Assembly: GCA_964016885.1 (NCBI GenBank)
Contig: OZ024743.1
Coordinates: forward strand, 11,463,506 to 11,527,505
DNA: 64,000 nucleotides
From: Eledone cirrhosa
Taxonomy: Eukaryota; Mollusca; Cephalopoda; Octopoda; Eledonidae
Direction of reading: 5' to 3'
In this document: one piece after another, positions 1-9,682 of the stretch
How the letters are laid out: each line of letters opens with the position of its first letter
Numbering within the stretch: position 1 is the first letter of the stretch
Made by a program: the position numbers and the translations under genes
Notes under the pieces: generated by a model
Seen by the model: the letters and a program-made list of their open reading frames with translations, nothing else
Told to the model about the DNA's origin: nothing
The model's database searches: none

Positions 1-3000
1 TGGCCATCAGCGAGACCAGAATCTCCGAAGCACAGGCTTTCGCACCGATCTTCGGCGGCTACGATGTGTACGCATCTCCCAGCCGTCCGGGATCGGGGGG
101 AGGAGTTGCTGTGCTTTTTCGGAGAGGTTTGGATCTTGCCATACGGGCCATCTTCCTGGACCCAGAAGGTAAGTTGGTGGTGCTGGACGTGACCAGCGGA
201 GACGGGCAAGCTTTCAGGTTAGTGGCCGTCTATGCCCCGACAGGAGCAGGGCGGCCTGATTTCTTCCGGCGTCTGGAGACCTTTCTTGGAACGTCCCGCT
301 CTTTAGTGTTAGTGGGCGACTGGAACGGGATCTTAGATGCACGCTGGGATTGTGTTGGATTAGTGGATAGGGAAGGAGGGTGCAAGAGTCTCACCAACCT
401 GCTCAGACGTTTTGAACTGTCTGACAGGTACCGAATGGATTTCCCGAATGTACCAATGTGGACTTGGACAAATCGCATAGGGTCATCCAGATCATATCTA
501 GATAGAGTATTTTGTAGGGAAATAGATAGGTCTAGCATAGGCTGTCCACAATTCAAGATAGTCAGCTACACGGACCACAAATTTGTGATCTGTGTGCTTG
601 ACTTAGATAGGCTTCATAGACGAGGACCCGGCTACTGGAAGCTAAACGCGTCCTTACCAGCGCGCAAGGCCTACAGAGACCGGATTAGCGAACTAGTTAA
701 GCGGGCGTTGACGGGGGCCATCGTCAACAACAAGTGGTGGTTTGCTCTGAAAAGAGCAATTAGAATAGAGTCCATTAGGTTTAGTAAGACTTTAGCAATA
801 GAGAAAAATAGAGCAGAGGGAGAATTAGTTAGAAAATTAGATGAGGCGCTTAGCAAAGGCATCGCGACCGACGTACTTGCGGCGAAATTGGGCCTTGACC
901 AATTCTTCAATGCAAAGCACGAAGGCTGCGTTGTCAGAGCTAGGGTGCGTGCTCTCAGACACAAGGGGACGAAAGCCGTTCAATGGGCCCGAGTGGCGGA
1001 GGCGCGTCGTGGCAACAAAGCCACGATCCGGTCTTTGGTGGACCACGACGGGCGCATGCTACTCGATCCCGGGCAAATGTGTGAAGCTTTTCAGCGACAC
1101 TTCGCTCAACTGTTCGGGGGCAGTGGCGGGCCGGATCGAGGGATGGACTTTAGTGTCTACCTCGACGGACTGCCGTGGCTTTCGGCCACTGAGGCGGAGT
1201 GTTGCGAAAAGCCGATAGCAACCGCTGAAGTACGGGATGCAATGAATAGTTGCACAAGGGGTAAATCGCCTGGTTTGGATGGTCTGCCCTATGAACTTTA
1301 CGTACAAATGCCAGACTTGTTCGGAGGCCTCTTGGCGGACGTCTACTGCAACTGGCAACAGAACGGGAGAATTCCCAGCTCTGTGAGCCGAGGAGCGGTG
1401 GCGCTGCTGAGAAAGGATCCGAACAAGGGGGATAACATAGATAATTTTAGGCCCATAACTCTGCTAAACACAGAGTTCAAGATTTTTGCCAAGGTGCTAG
1501 CAAAGAGGTTGGCGCTTGTCGTTGGTGGTCTGGTGGGAGAGGCACAGACATGCGCCATTCCCGACAGATCCATCCACGACAACCTCCACCTCATGCGATA
1601 CATCGTAGAGAAGGTAGCTAGGGAACCTGGCACGGGTGGGTCTTTGATCAATTTAGATCAGTCGAAAGCCTTCGATAGGGTCGACCATCGTTACCTAGCG
1701 GCAGTCCTGAGGGCGGATGGCTTTGGGCCCGTCTTCAGAGGCTGGATCGCTGCCATGCACAGCGACATCTGCTCTGTAGTGAGAGTGAACGGTCACCTTT
1801 CGGAACCGTTCAACATCATGCGCTCGGTCCGCCAAGGATGTCCCCTCTCGTCCCTATTGTACGTATTGACTCTCGAGCCATTACTGCACAAACTGGAGAC
1901 GTTGAGGGGGGTCCCGCGCGAACTAGGATGCGGAAGATCCGTGTCAGCATATGCCGACGATGTCACCGTAGTGGTGTCGAACGCCAAACACATCGAGGCG
2001 ATCGGCACTACACTAAGAGAATACGAAGCGGTGACAGGAGCAATGATCAACCAGGAAAAGTCAGTGGGCCTGCAGCTCGGCACCTGGAGAGTCAGGTCCA
2101 TGCCGTCCAACAGCGTCGTCGGGCGCTGGACGGACGGACCGGTTAAATTGCTAGGGGTCTGGTTCGGTCCAGACCTCCAGACGGACAAAAACTGGGACGA
2201 GGTGACGAGCAGGGTGGCTTCTCTCACCCAGAAATGGGCCGAGAGGAAGCTATCCCTGAAAGGTCGAGCGGAGGTGGCTAACGCGTACATCGCGTCCGTC
2301 ATCTACTACCGCCTGACCGTCGTACCTTGTCCTAAGCCCCGCCTGACTGCGCTGGAGAGTTTGCTCTTTCGCTTCTTGTGGAAGGGACGCGCTCCGATGG
2401 TCAGGCGGTCCATCTGCTGTCAACACCCGCTACGTGGAGGGCTGGGCATGCCGTGGCTGATGATGCGCAGACACGCGCTCAGGCTACGACATCTCCACCT
2501 CTTCCTCGACGGTGATCAGGTGTGGTCGCCGTTTGCTAGACACGTTTTTCCCCAGCTCGTCTCCTTGACGGAGCTGCAGTCCTGGGTCAAGCGAAGACCG
2601 AGAGGGAGCGCTTGGAGACTGGAATGTCTTCAGGCGCTCACAGCCCTCGACCAATCGGGCAATGTGATCGGTGGAAACTCCACCTTGGCGTTCTATAGGG
2701 GATTAGTGGAGGGGAAGAGCGACGACGTACTTGGAGAAACTCTAGGCGTCGACGAAAATCAACTAGCCAATCTCTTCGGAAGGACTTTCGGGCCGGGGCC
2801 TATGGACAACTTCCAGAAATCCCTGGCCTGGCAGTGCTACCGGGGTGCTTTGCCAGTTCGGGATAAACTTTACAGGCATGGAGGTGCCGTCAGCCGAGCA
2901 TGTCCGAGATGCGCACAGGGCGACGAAACCGTCCTGCACGCACTCGTCCAGTGTCCGAGCATTGCTGACTTGTGGGTTTATGTCGAACACCTGCTGTCAC

Positions 3001-3317
3001 GTGTAGGACGGATCCAGCTATCAGCTGAGTCCATCGTGAGGATTGCCCCGCCCCCTTCCTTTAGCCGGGAAGGGCAGGCAGTTTTTATCTGTCTGGTGGC
3101 CATGGCGAAAGAGATAGTATGGTGGACACGTTTGAAAGGGCTGAAGACGAGCACTTACCTCTTCGGTGATGCCCTGATTAACTTTTTCAAATTTCATTTG
3201 AAAAGGAAAATCAGGGTAGAGAGGGAAGTGCTCTCTTCCCAGCATTTTGTTGAAAGATGGGTGAGAGAAGCAAGTATGGCCCGAATGAATGGGCCTTCTC
3301 TGAGTATGTGTCTGTAA
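1..3317 (+). CDS. LINE ORF2 protein: APE endonuclease / reverse transcriptase (5' partial)
   Basis: ORF2 nicks target DNA and reverse transcribes the element RNA onto the nick. The frame is already open at base 3 (base 1 falls in a Val codon), so the GTG at base 66 is internal and not a start. Visible motifs are VYAPTGAG and VGDWNGILDA of the APE domain, YTDHKFV near its end, then RT motifs RPITLLN, LDQSKAFDRVDH, VRQGCPLSSLLY and YADD, and a C-terminal CPRC-x8-H-x4-C cluster. The conserved PDRSIHDN segment is intact here, unlike in copy 2. About 36 of 1083 residues differ from copy 2, all substitutions. There are no internal stops, so the protein could be functional if its N-terminus is present upstream. 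Confidence 0.9.
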   Translation, partial: AISETRISEAQAFAPIFGGYDVYASPSRPGSGGGVAVLFRRGLDLAIRAIFLDPEGKLVVLDVTSGDGQAFRLVAVYAPTGAGRPDFFRRLETFLGTSRSLVLVGDWNGILDARWDCVGLVDREGGCKSLTNLLRRFELSDRYRMDFPNVPMWTWTNRIGSSRSYLDRVFCREIDRSSIGCPQFKIVSYTDHKFVICVLDLDRLHRRGPGYWKLNASLPARKAYRDRISELVKRALTGAIVNNKWWFALKRAIRIESIRFSKTLAIEKNRAEGELVRKLDEALSKGIATDVLAAKLGLDQFFNAKHEGCVVRARVRALRHKGTKAVQWARVAEARRGNKATIRSLVDHDGRMLLDPGQMCEAFQRHFAQLFGGSGGPDRGMDFSVYLDGLPWLSATEAECCEKPIATAEVRDAMNSCTRGKSPGLDGLPYELYVQMPDLFGGLLADVYCNWQQNGRIPSSVSRGAVALLRKDPNKGDNIDNFRPITLLNTEFKIFAKVLAKRLALVVGGLVGEAQTCAIPDRSIHDNLHLMRYIVEKVAREPGTGGSLINLDQSKAFDRVDHRYLAAVLRADGFGPVFRGWIAAMHSDICSVVRVNGHLSEPFNIMRSVRQGCPLSSLLYVLTLEPLLHKLETLRGVPRELGCGRSVSAYADDVTVVVSNAKHIEAIGTTLREYEAVTGAMINQEKSVGLQLGTWRVRSMPSNSVVGRWTDGPVKLLGVWFGPDLQTDKNWDEVTSRVASLTQKWAERKLSLKGRAEVANAYIASVIYYRLTVVPCPKPRLTALESLLFRFLWKGRAPMVRRSICCQHPLRGGLGMPWLMMRRHALRLRHLHLFLDGDQVWSPFARHVFPQLVSLTELQSWVKRRPRGSAWRLECLQALTALDQSGNVIGGNSTLAFYRGLVEGKSDDVLGETLGVDENQLANLFGRTFGPGPMDNFQKSLAWQCYRGALPVRDKLYRHGGAVSRACPRCAQGDETVLHALVQCPSIADLWVYVEHLLSRVGRIQLSAESIVRIAPPPSFSREGQAVFICLVAMAKEIVWWTRLKGLKTSTYLFGDALINFFKFHLKRKIRVEREVLSSQHFVERWVREASMARMNGPSLSMCL

Positions 3318-3587
3318 ATTAAAGGTGGAAAACTGGGAGAGGGCACTTGCCCTGGTGGTCAGGGCCACTGTGGTCTTTTAATGGGCTTTCTCCACAAATG
3401 TCCCTCGGAAGTCTCTCCCCTATTGGGGAATTTTTCTTTGTTATTTTATTTCATCCGCTGTTTTTTTACACGCAGAAATGACCATTTGTACCGTCCTGTA
3501 TTGTCCTGTACTGTCCTTAATGTCTACTTTATGTAAACCCTTGTGGTTAATAAAGAAAACATTATTATTATTATTATTATTATTATT
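3318..3587 (+). other. LINE copy 1 3' UTR and (ATT)9 tail
   Basis: About 240 bases of non-coding 3' end including TTGTGGTTAATAAAGAAA, then nine ATT triplets (3561-3587) instead of poly(A). The AATAAAG may act as a polyadenylation-type signal. The same 3' end recurs after copy 2 and in the fragment at 42.6 kb. Confidence 0.8.
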
Positions 3588-3800
3588 GAATGCCATGGTT
3601 GACGGAGGCTCGGCTCTGTAAGGTATAGTAATTTTTAACCGTTAAAACAATTGTAAATTGTTTAAAACTTGAACCAAATTGTTGATAAAGACACCCTCCT
3701 CCTCGTGAGAGGGGTCTTTCTGTCCGTTATTTGGCCCTTCGGGGTTAAATAACCAGTTATTGGGGTTTTGTACCCAAAATTTCATTTTAAACAAAAAAAC
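3588..3800 (+). promoter_or_regulatory. LINE copy 2 5' UTR, probable internal promoter region
   Basis: About 210 bases between the ATT tail of copy 1 and the ORF1 ATG. It contains short self-complementary segments around CCTCCTCGTGAGAGGGG and GGCCCTTCGGGGTT. LINEs of this type are transcribed from an internal 5' promoter, so the promoter should lie here; I see no specific factor site and the exact 5' end is inferred from the end of the ATT run. Confidence 0.5.
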
Positions 3801-5897
3801 ATGGCTACGAAAAAGAAATTTCATACGTCACTCCCACTCATTCCGTCTTCTTCTTCCTCAATCATCACTACGGCAGAGAGAAGATTGTCTCTCTCCCTCC
3901 CTTCTTTAAATGTGTCTCTCTCCCTCCCTTCTCTTTCGCAAGCGACGAAAGAAAAGAAAAGTCTCGTGCAAAGCGTGCAAGGTTTCTCCACGACGACGAC
4001 GACAGCGACGAAACAGGTGTGCGGGAAATACGAAAACCCAGTTCATTCGTCTGACGTCAGGAATAATAGCAGTAGCAGCCGTAATAACAACAGCAACAGT
4101 GACAATGAAAACAACAGTAGCAGCCGCAACAGCATCACCAGCAGCATAAACAACAACAGCATTAGCAGCAGCAACACCAACAACAACCACAGCAACAGCG
4201 GCGGAGGCAGTAGTCGTAGTACCTGCAGCAACAACAAAAGTACCAGCAGCTCTGACGACAACAACAACAGCAGAGAAAAACCAATCTCATTTGCAGGTAT
4301 TGCGAAAAACTTGGAAACAATCCTCATAACAAATGAGGAATTAGAGGAAGCGAAGAAGATGGTGACAAAGAACGGACACCGAGCAATCTGCAAGGCAGCG
4401 AAAAAATTTTTCGAAACCCAAGAGCACTGTACGGTCACGTACCGTACAGTAAGTACAAAATCCCGTAGGGTGGAAAGAGCCACAGAGGCCCAAATACAAA
4501 AAGCCTTGGGGTCTGTGTGGCAGAGGAAAACGCACATCACCCGAGGCAAAAAATACGCCACCGTAGACGTACTTTTTGCCACACCCCAGGAGGCAAAGGC
4601 CCAATCAGTAGTGACCCTAAGGAGCGAGGAAATGGTGTTGGTGCCCTCCTACTGCGGGCAAAAAATTGTGAGGGTCAAACTGACCCACGTCCCCCCCGGA
4701 ATGACCCCTTCTTGGCTGGCCGCGTCTGTCCTCGTCGGAATCGAGGACAAAACAACTGTACTGCAAGTACAGAAAAAAGTAAGAGAAGATTGGGTCGGCT
4801 CCTCCATTGAGATGCTAATCCAAACCAACCAGGAGTGCATCGAAGCTATCCCGGATGTGATAGACTTCGATAACGGCACTCAACTGCCCATAAGTGTTGA
4901 GGGCAAACGCCCGAAATGCTTTCGCTGTGGATCGAAGACTCACCTCAGGGCCTTCTGCAACGAGAAGACCCTGAGAAAGGAGAAAACCCCCCTCCTTCCG
5001 AATCCGGCTCCACGGCTACCAGCAACAGGACAAGCGGCAACCAGGAACGATAGGTCCGTGGCACCCATACCCACTCCACGGAAATCAAAGACAGCAGCAG
5101 CAGTGGAAATATTAACAACAACAACAGCAATACCAAATGCAGCTGCAACAGAGACTCCAGTGCAAACATCACCAACAACAACAAGTGAAAGAGTGGAGCT
5201 GGTACCCCTCCCCGACCTTACAGAATCAGACATGGAGTGTGAGGTGGGAGAGGGATGGCAAAAGGTCGCAAGAAGGCACAAACGCAGAAGCAGCGCATCG
5301 TCGCCTTTGAAAAGGGAGGAAAGAAATGAGAAAAGGGTAAAGTCTACTGCAAAGAGACCCACAGCAGCAACACCACCAACACCATCACCACCCACACCAG
5401 CACCACCATCACCACCGGCGACAACCCCACCGCCAACAACACCTTCAACACCACCACCACAAGCACCAACATCGCAAACACAACAACAAAACACACACAC
5501 CCAGCAACAACGACAAGAAAATAGCAGAACCACACCCCACCCCCAGAAAAACAAATGCACGGCAATAAACACACACAATAAGAAACTAATGACTTACATA
5601 ATTGAACACACAGACATTTCACAACAGGACTACATAATACCAGCACCAATCAAAACGCCAACTAACATAAGACTGCTAAAAATAGCACAGAATCAATACA
5701 CAAACATTAAAACGAAATTCCCCAACGCAGTTGGTGATTTCAGGGACCTAGGAGGAACCATTAATCGAAGAGTATATTCAGACATTCTCTTAGAAGAGCC
5801 GACGACCAGCCGAAGGGACGATTCAACGGTCCCTTCACCAGACGATCAAGTGAAAAGGGATGTAAAAACCATCCCTCCTCTACCAAAAGTACGGTAA
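3801..5897 (+). CDS. LINE ORF1 protein, nucleic-acid-binding with CCHC zinc knuckle
   Basis: ORF1 proteins coat the element RNA to form the retrotransposition RNP. I start at the ATG at 3801 (MATKKKFHTS), giving 698 aa; the frame is open 33 bases further upstream but without an ATG. Residues 1-165 are low complexity, rich in Ser, Asn and Thr, and encoded by AAC/AGC-type triplets. Residues about 165-372 form a globular region; YATVDVLFATPQEAKA resembles an RNA-recognition fold, which is inference. A canonical C-x2-C-x4-H-x4-C knuckle (CFRCGSKTHLRAFC) sits at about 373-386. The C-terminal third is rich in Pro and Thr. ORF2 begins 35 bases after the stop in another frame, so ORF2 probably needs reinitiation or a similar mechanism. 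Confidence 0.85.
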   Translation: MATKKKFHTSLPLIPSSSSSIITTAERRLSLSLPSLNVSLSLPSLSQATKEKKSLVQSVQGFSTTTTTATKQVCGKYENPVHSSDVRNNSSSSRNNNSNSDNENNSSSRNSITSSINNNSISSSNTNNNHSNSGGGSSRSTCSNNKSTSSSDDNNNSREKPISFAGIAKNLETILITNEELEEAKKMVTKNGHRAICKAAKKFFETQEHCTVTYRTVSTKSRRVERATEAQIQKALGSVWQRKTHITRGKKYATVDVLFATPQEAKAQSVVTLRSEEMVLVPSYCGQKIVRVKLTHVPPGMTPSWLAASVLVGIEDKTTVLQVQKKVREDWVGSSIEMLIQTNQECIEAIPDVIDFDNGTQLPISVEGKRPKCFRCGSKTHLRAFCNEKTLRKEKTPLLPNPAPRLPATGQAATRNDRSVAPIPTPRKSKTAAAVEILTTTTAIPNAAATETPVQTSPTTTSERVELVPLPDLTESDMECEVGEGWQKVARRHKRRSSASSPLKREERNEKRVKSTAKRPTAATPPTPSPPTPAPPSPPATTPPPTTPSTPPPQAPTSQTQQQNTHTQQQRQENSRTTPHPQKNKCTAINTHNKKLMTYIIEHTDISQQDYIIPAPIKTPTNIRLLKIAQNQYTNIKTKFPNAVGDFRDLGGTINRRVYSDILLEEPTTSRRDDSTVPSPDDQVKRDVKTIPPLPKVR
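4060..4290 (+). repeat. AAC/AGC trinucleotide-rich tract inside ORF1
   Basis: An imperfect tract of AAC, AGC, AGT and ACC triplets encoding an Asn/Ser-rich run. All repeats are in phase, so expansion and contraction keep the ORF1 frame. It probably makes a flexible linker rather than a folded domain. Confidence 0.75.
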
Positions 5898-5932
5898 GTG
5901 GTCTTTCCCATCTTTTCCACTCTATTTTAAAC

Positions 5933-8900
5933 ATGACCTCACTCAGAATAGGCAGCATAAATGCGCGTGGCTTGGGGTCGTCATGGAAGCAGGGTCACCT
6001 GCTCAACGACCTCAGGTCACTAAACATAGATGTAGTGGCCATCAGCGAGACCAGAATCTCCGAAGCACGGGCCTTCGCACCGATCTTCGGCGGCTACGAT
6101 GTGTACGCATCTCCCAGCCGTCCTGGATCGGGTGGAGGAGTTGCTGTGCTTTTTCGGAGAGGTTTGGATCTCGCCATACGGGCCATCTTCCTGGACCCAG
6201 AGGGTAAGCTGGTGGTGCTGGACGTGACCAGCGGAGACGGGCAAGCTTTCAGGCTAGTGGCCGTCTATGCCCCGACAGGAGCAGGGCGGCCTGATTTCTT
6301 CCGGCGTCTGGAGACCTTTCTTGGAACGTCCCGCTCTTTAGTGTTAGTGGGCGACTGGAACGGGATCTTAGATGCACGCTGGGACTGTGTGGGATTAGCG
6401 GATAGGGGTGGAGGGTGCAAGAGCCTCACCAACCTGCTCAGGCGTTTTGAACTGTCTGACAGGTACCGATTGGATTTCCCGAATGTGCCAATGTGGACTT
6501 GGACAAACCGCATAGGGTCATCCAGATCATATCTAGATAGAGTATTTTGTAGGGAAATAGATAGGTCTAGCATAGGCTGTCCACAATTCAAGATAGTCAG
6601 CTACACGGACCACAAATTCGTGACCTGTGTGCTTGACTTAGATAGGCTTCATAGACGAGGACCCGGCTACTGGAAGCTAAACGCGTCCTTACCAGCGCGC
6701 AAGGCCTACAGAGACCGGATTAGCGAACTAGTTAAGCGGGCGTTGACGGGGGCCATCGTCAACAACAAGTGGTGGTTTGCTCTGAAAAGAGCGATTAGAA
6801 TAGAATCGATTAGGTTTAGTAAGGCTTTAGCAATAGAGAAAAATAGAGCAGAGGGAGAACTAGTTAGAAAATTAGACGAGGCGCTTAGCAAAGGCATTGC
6901 GACCGACGTGCTTGCGGCGAAATTGGCCCTTGACCAATTCTTCAATGCAAAGCACGAAGGCTGCGTTGTCAGAGCTAGGGTGCGTGCTCTCAGACACGAG
7001 GGGACGAAAGCCGTTCAATGGGCCCGAGTGGCGGAGGCGCGTCGTGGCAACAAAGCCACGATCCGGTCTTTGGTGGACCACGACGGGCGCATGCTACTCG
7101 ATCCCGGGCAAATGTGTGAAGCTTTTCAGCGACACTTCGCTCAGCTGTTCGGGGGCAGCGGGGGGCCGGGTAGAGGGATGGACTTTAGTGTCTACCTCGA
7201 CGGACTGCCGCGGCTCTCGGCCACTGAGGCGAAGTGTTGCGAAAAGCCGATAACAGCCGCTGAAGTACGGGAGGCAATGACTGGCTGCACAAGGGGTAAA
7301 TCGCCTGGTTTAGATGGTCTGCCCTATGAACTTTACGTACAGATGCCAGACTTGTTCGGAGGCCTCTTGGCGGACGTCTACTGCAACTGGCAACAGAACG
7401 GGAGAATTCCCAGTTCTGTGAGCCGAGGAGCGGTGGCACTGCTGAGAAAGGATCCGAACAAGGGGGATAACATAGACAATTTCCGGCCCATAACTCTGCT
7501 AAACACAGAGTTTAAGATTTTGGCCAAGGTGCTAGCAAAGAGGTTGGCGCTTGTCGTTGGTGGTCTGGTGGGAGAGGCGCAGACATGCGCCATTCCCGAC
7601 ATATCCATCCACGACAACCTCCACCTCATGCGATACATCGTAGAGAGGGTAGCTAGGGAACCTGGCACGGGTGGGTCCTTGATCAATTTAGATCAGTCGA
7701 AAGCTTTCGATAGGGTCGACCATCGTTACCTAGCGGCAGTCCTGAGGGCGGCTGGCTTTGGGCCCGTCTTCAGAGGCTGGATCGCTGCCATGCACAGCGA
7801 CATCTGCTCTGTAGTGAGAGTGAACGGTCACCTGTCGGAACCGTTCAACATCATGCGCTCGGTCCGCCAAGGATGTCCCCTCTCGTCCCTCTTGTACGTA
7901 TTGACTCTCGAGCCATTACTGCACAAACTGGAGACGTTGAGGGGAGTCCCGCGCGAACTAGAATGCGGAAGATCCGTGTCAGCATATGCGGACGATGTCA
8001 CCGTAGTGGTGTCGAACGCCAAACACATCGAGGCGATCGGCACTACACTAAGAGAATACGAAGCGGTGACAGGAGCAATGATCAACCAGGAAAAGTCAGT
8101 GGGCCTGCAGCTCGGCACCTGGAGAGGCAGGTCCATGCCGTCCAACAGCGTCGTCGGGCGCTGGACAGACGGACCGGTTAAATTGCTAGGGGTCTGGTTC
8201 GGTCCGGACCTCCAGACGGACAAAAACTGGGACGAGGTGACGAGCAGGGTGGCTTCTCTCACCCAGAAATGGGCGGAGAGGAAGCTATCCCTGAAAGGTC
8301 GAGCGGAGGTGGCTAACGCGTACATCGCGTCTGTCATCTGCTACCGCCTAACCGTCGTACCTTGTCCTAAGCCTCGCCTGACTGCGCTGGAGCGTTTGCT
8401 CTTTCGCTTTTTGTGGAAGGGACGCGCTCCGATGGTCAGGCGGTCCATCTGTTGTCAACACCCGCTACGTGGAGGGCTGGGCATGCCGTGGCTGATGATG
8501 CGCAGGCACGCGCTCAGGCTACGACATCTCCACCTCTTCCTCGACGGTGATCAGGTGTGGTCGCCGTTTGCTAGACGCGTTTTTCCCCAGCTCGTTTCCT
8601 TGACGGAGCTGCAGTCCTGGGTCAAGCGAAGACCGAGAGGGAGCGCCTGGAGACTGGAATGTCTTCAGGCGCTCACAGCCCTCGACCAATCGGGCAATGT
8701 GATCGGTGGAAACTCCACCTCGGCGTTCTATAGAGGATTAGTGGAGGGGAAGAGCGACGACGTACTTGGGGAAACTCTAGGCGTCGACGAAAATCAACTA
8801 GCCAATCTCTTCGGAAGAACTTTCGGGCCAGGGCCTATGGACAACTTCCAGAAATCTCTGGCCTGGCAGTGCTACCGAGGAGCCTTGCCAGTTCGGGATA

Positions 8901-9352
8901 AACTCTACAGGCATGGAGGTGCCGTCAGCCGGGCATGTCCGAGATGCGCGCAGGGCGACGAAACCGTCCTGCACGCACTCGTCCAGTGTCCGAAAATTGC
9001 TGACTTGTGGGTTTATGTCGAACACCTGCTGTCGCGTTTAGGACGGATCCAGCTATCATCTGAGTCTATCGTGAGGATTGCCCCGCCCTCCTCCTTTAGC
9101 CGGGAAGGGCAGGCAGTTTTTATCTGTCTGGTGGCCATGGCGAAAGAGATAGTATGGTGGACACGTTTGAAAGGGCTGAAGACGAGCACTTACCTCTTCG
9201 GTGATGCTCTGATTGACTTTTTCAAATTTCATTTGAAAAGGAAAATCAGAGTAGAGAAGGAAGTGCTCTCTTCCCAGCATTTTGTTGAAAGATGGGTGAG
9301 AGAAGCAAGAATGGCCCGAGTGAATGGGCCGACTCTGAGTATATATCTGTAA
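5933..9352 (+). CDS. LINE ORF2 protein: APE endonuclease / reverse transcriptase, full length
   Basis: 1139 aa from the ATG at 5933 (MTSLRIGSINARGL). The N-terminal 230 or so residues form an apurinic-type endonuclease with the expected Asn (SINARGL), Glu (ISETRI), VYAP, GDWNGI, YLDRVF and YTDHKFV segments. The reverse transcriptase follows, with motif A near residue 583 (LDQSKAFDRVDH), motif B (VRQGCPLSSLLY) and catalytic YADD near 683. A C-terminal C-x2-C-x8-H-x4-C cluster lies near 1001, as in L1-type ORF2. Residue 557 is Ile (PDISIHDN) where copy 1 has Arg, a position I recall as strongly conserved in L1-group RTs, so activity may be impaired despite the open frame. Confidence 0.92.
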   Translation: MTSLRIGSINARGLGSSWKQGHLLNDLRSLNIDVVAISETRISEARAFAPIFGGYDVYASPSRPGSGGGVAVLFRRGLDLAIRAIFLDPEGKLVVLDVTSGDGQAFRLVAVYAPTGAGRPDFFRRLETFLGTSRSLVLVGDWNGILDARWDCVGLADRGGGCKSLTNLLRRFELSDRYRLDFPNVPMWTWTNRIGSSRSYLDRVFCREIDRSSIGCPQFKIVSYTDHKFVTCVLDLDRLHRRGPGYWKLNASLPARKAYRDRISELVKRALTGAIVNNKWWFALKRAIRIESIRFSKALAIEKNRAEGELVRKLDEALSKGIATDVLAAKLALDQFFNAKHEGCVVRARVRALRHEGTKAVQWARVAEARRGNKATIRSLVDHDGRMLLDPGQMCEAFQRHFAQLFGGSGGPGRGMDFSVYLDGLPRLSATEAKCCEKPITAAEVREAMTGCTRGKSPGLDGLPYELYVQMPDLFGGLLADVYCNWQQNGRIPSSVSRGAVALLRKDPNKGDNIDNFRPITLLNTEFKILAKVLAKRLALVVGGLVGEAQTCAIPDISIHDNLHLMRYIVERVAREPGTGGSLINLDQSKAFDRVDHRYLAAVLRAAGFGPVFRGWIAAMHSDICSVVRVNGHLSEPFNIMRSVRQGCPLSSLLYVLTLEPLLHKLETLRGVPRELECGRSVSAYADDVTVVVSNAKHIEAIGTTLREYEAVTGAMINQEKSVGLQLGTWRGRSMPSNSVVGRWTDGPVKLLGVWFGPDLQTDKNWDEVTSRVASLTQKWAERKLSLKGRAEVANAYIASVICYRLTVVPCPKPRLTALERLLFRFLWKGRAPMVRRSICCQHPLRGGLGMPWLMMRRHALRLRHLHLFLDGDQVWSPFARRVFPQLVSLTELQSWVKRRPRGSAWRLECLQALTALDQSGNVIGGNSTSAFYRGLVEGKSDDVLGETLGVDENQLANLFGRTFGPGPMDNFQKSLAWQCYRGALPVRDKLYRHGGAVSRACPRCAQGDETVLHALVQCPKIADLWVYVEHLLSRLGRIQLSSESIVRIAPPSSFSREGQAVFICLVAMAKEIVWWTRLKGLKTSTYLFGDALIDFFKFHLKRKIRVEKEVLSSQHFVERWVREARMARVNGPTLSIYL

Positions 9353-9613
9353 ACTAAAGGTGGAAAACTGGGAGAGGGCACTTGCCTTGGTGGTCAGGGT
9401 CATTGTGGCTTTTTACTGGGCTTTCTCCACAAATGTCCCTCCGAAGTCTCCCCCCTATTGGGGAATTTTTCATTGTTATTTTCATTGTTATTTTTGTTAC
9501 ATCCTCTGTTTTTGTTTTTTTTACACGCAGAAATGCCCATTTGTACCGTCCTGCATTGTCCTGCACTGTCCTTAATGTCTACTTTATGTAAACCCTTGTG
9601 GTTAATAAAGAAA

Positions 9614-9678
<65 letters not shown>
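9353..9678 (+). other. LINE copy 2 3' UTR and (ATT)21 tail
   Basis: Closely related to the copy 1 3' UTR, with small indels, ending in CTTGTGGTTAATAAAGAAA and then 21 ATT triplets (9616-9678). The tail is longer than in copy 1, consistent with a younger or less eroded insertion, though microsatellite length is a weak clock. Confidence 0.8.
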
Positions 9679-9680
<2 letters not shown>

Positions 9681-9682
9681 CC

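Larger units (their letters stand above)
1..3587 (+). mobile_element. L1/Tx1-like non-LTR retrotransposon, copy 1 (5' end outside window)
   Basis: The 3' part of a LINE: ORF2, a 3' UTR and a tail of nine ATT triplets. It aligns with copy 2 at a constant offset of 6035 bases through the ORF2 stop codon, so there is no net indel between the two coding regions. The 5' UTR, ORF1 and first codons of ORF2 lie before base 1, so completeness cannot be judged. Assignment to the Tx1 branch of L1 rests on APE plus RT architecture and RT motif style recalled from the family, not on a search. Confidence 0.85.
3588..9678 (+). mobile_element. Full-length L1/Tx1-like non-LTR retrotransposon, copy 2
   Basis: A complete element of about 6.1 kb: 5' UTR, ORF1, 35-base spacer, ORF2, 3' UTR and 21 ATT triplets. 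It starts directly after the ATT tail of copy 1, giving a head-to-tail pair. Both ORFs are uninterrupted, so it may be autonomous, although ORF2 carries one suspicious substitution (residue 557). No target-site duplication can be read because both flanks are ATT repeat. The GC-rich coding sequence contrasts with the AT-rich surroundings. Confidence 0.85.

Noticed and set aside
1..3317. Copy 1 ORF2 as a host gene or as a 5'-truncated insertion
   Set aside because: It is a LINE ORF2; the missing 5' part is due to the window edge, so truncation cannot be claimed.
3768..3800. Upstream TTG start for LINE ORF1
   Set aside because: ATG at 3801 is the first standard start; the extra 11 residues have no support.
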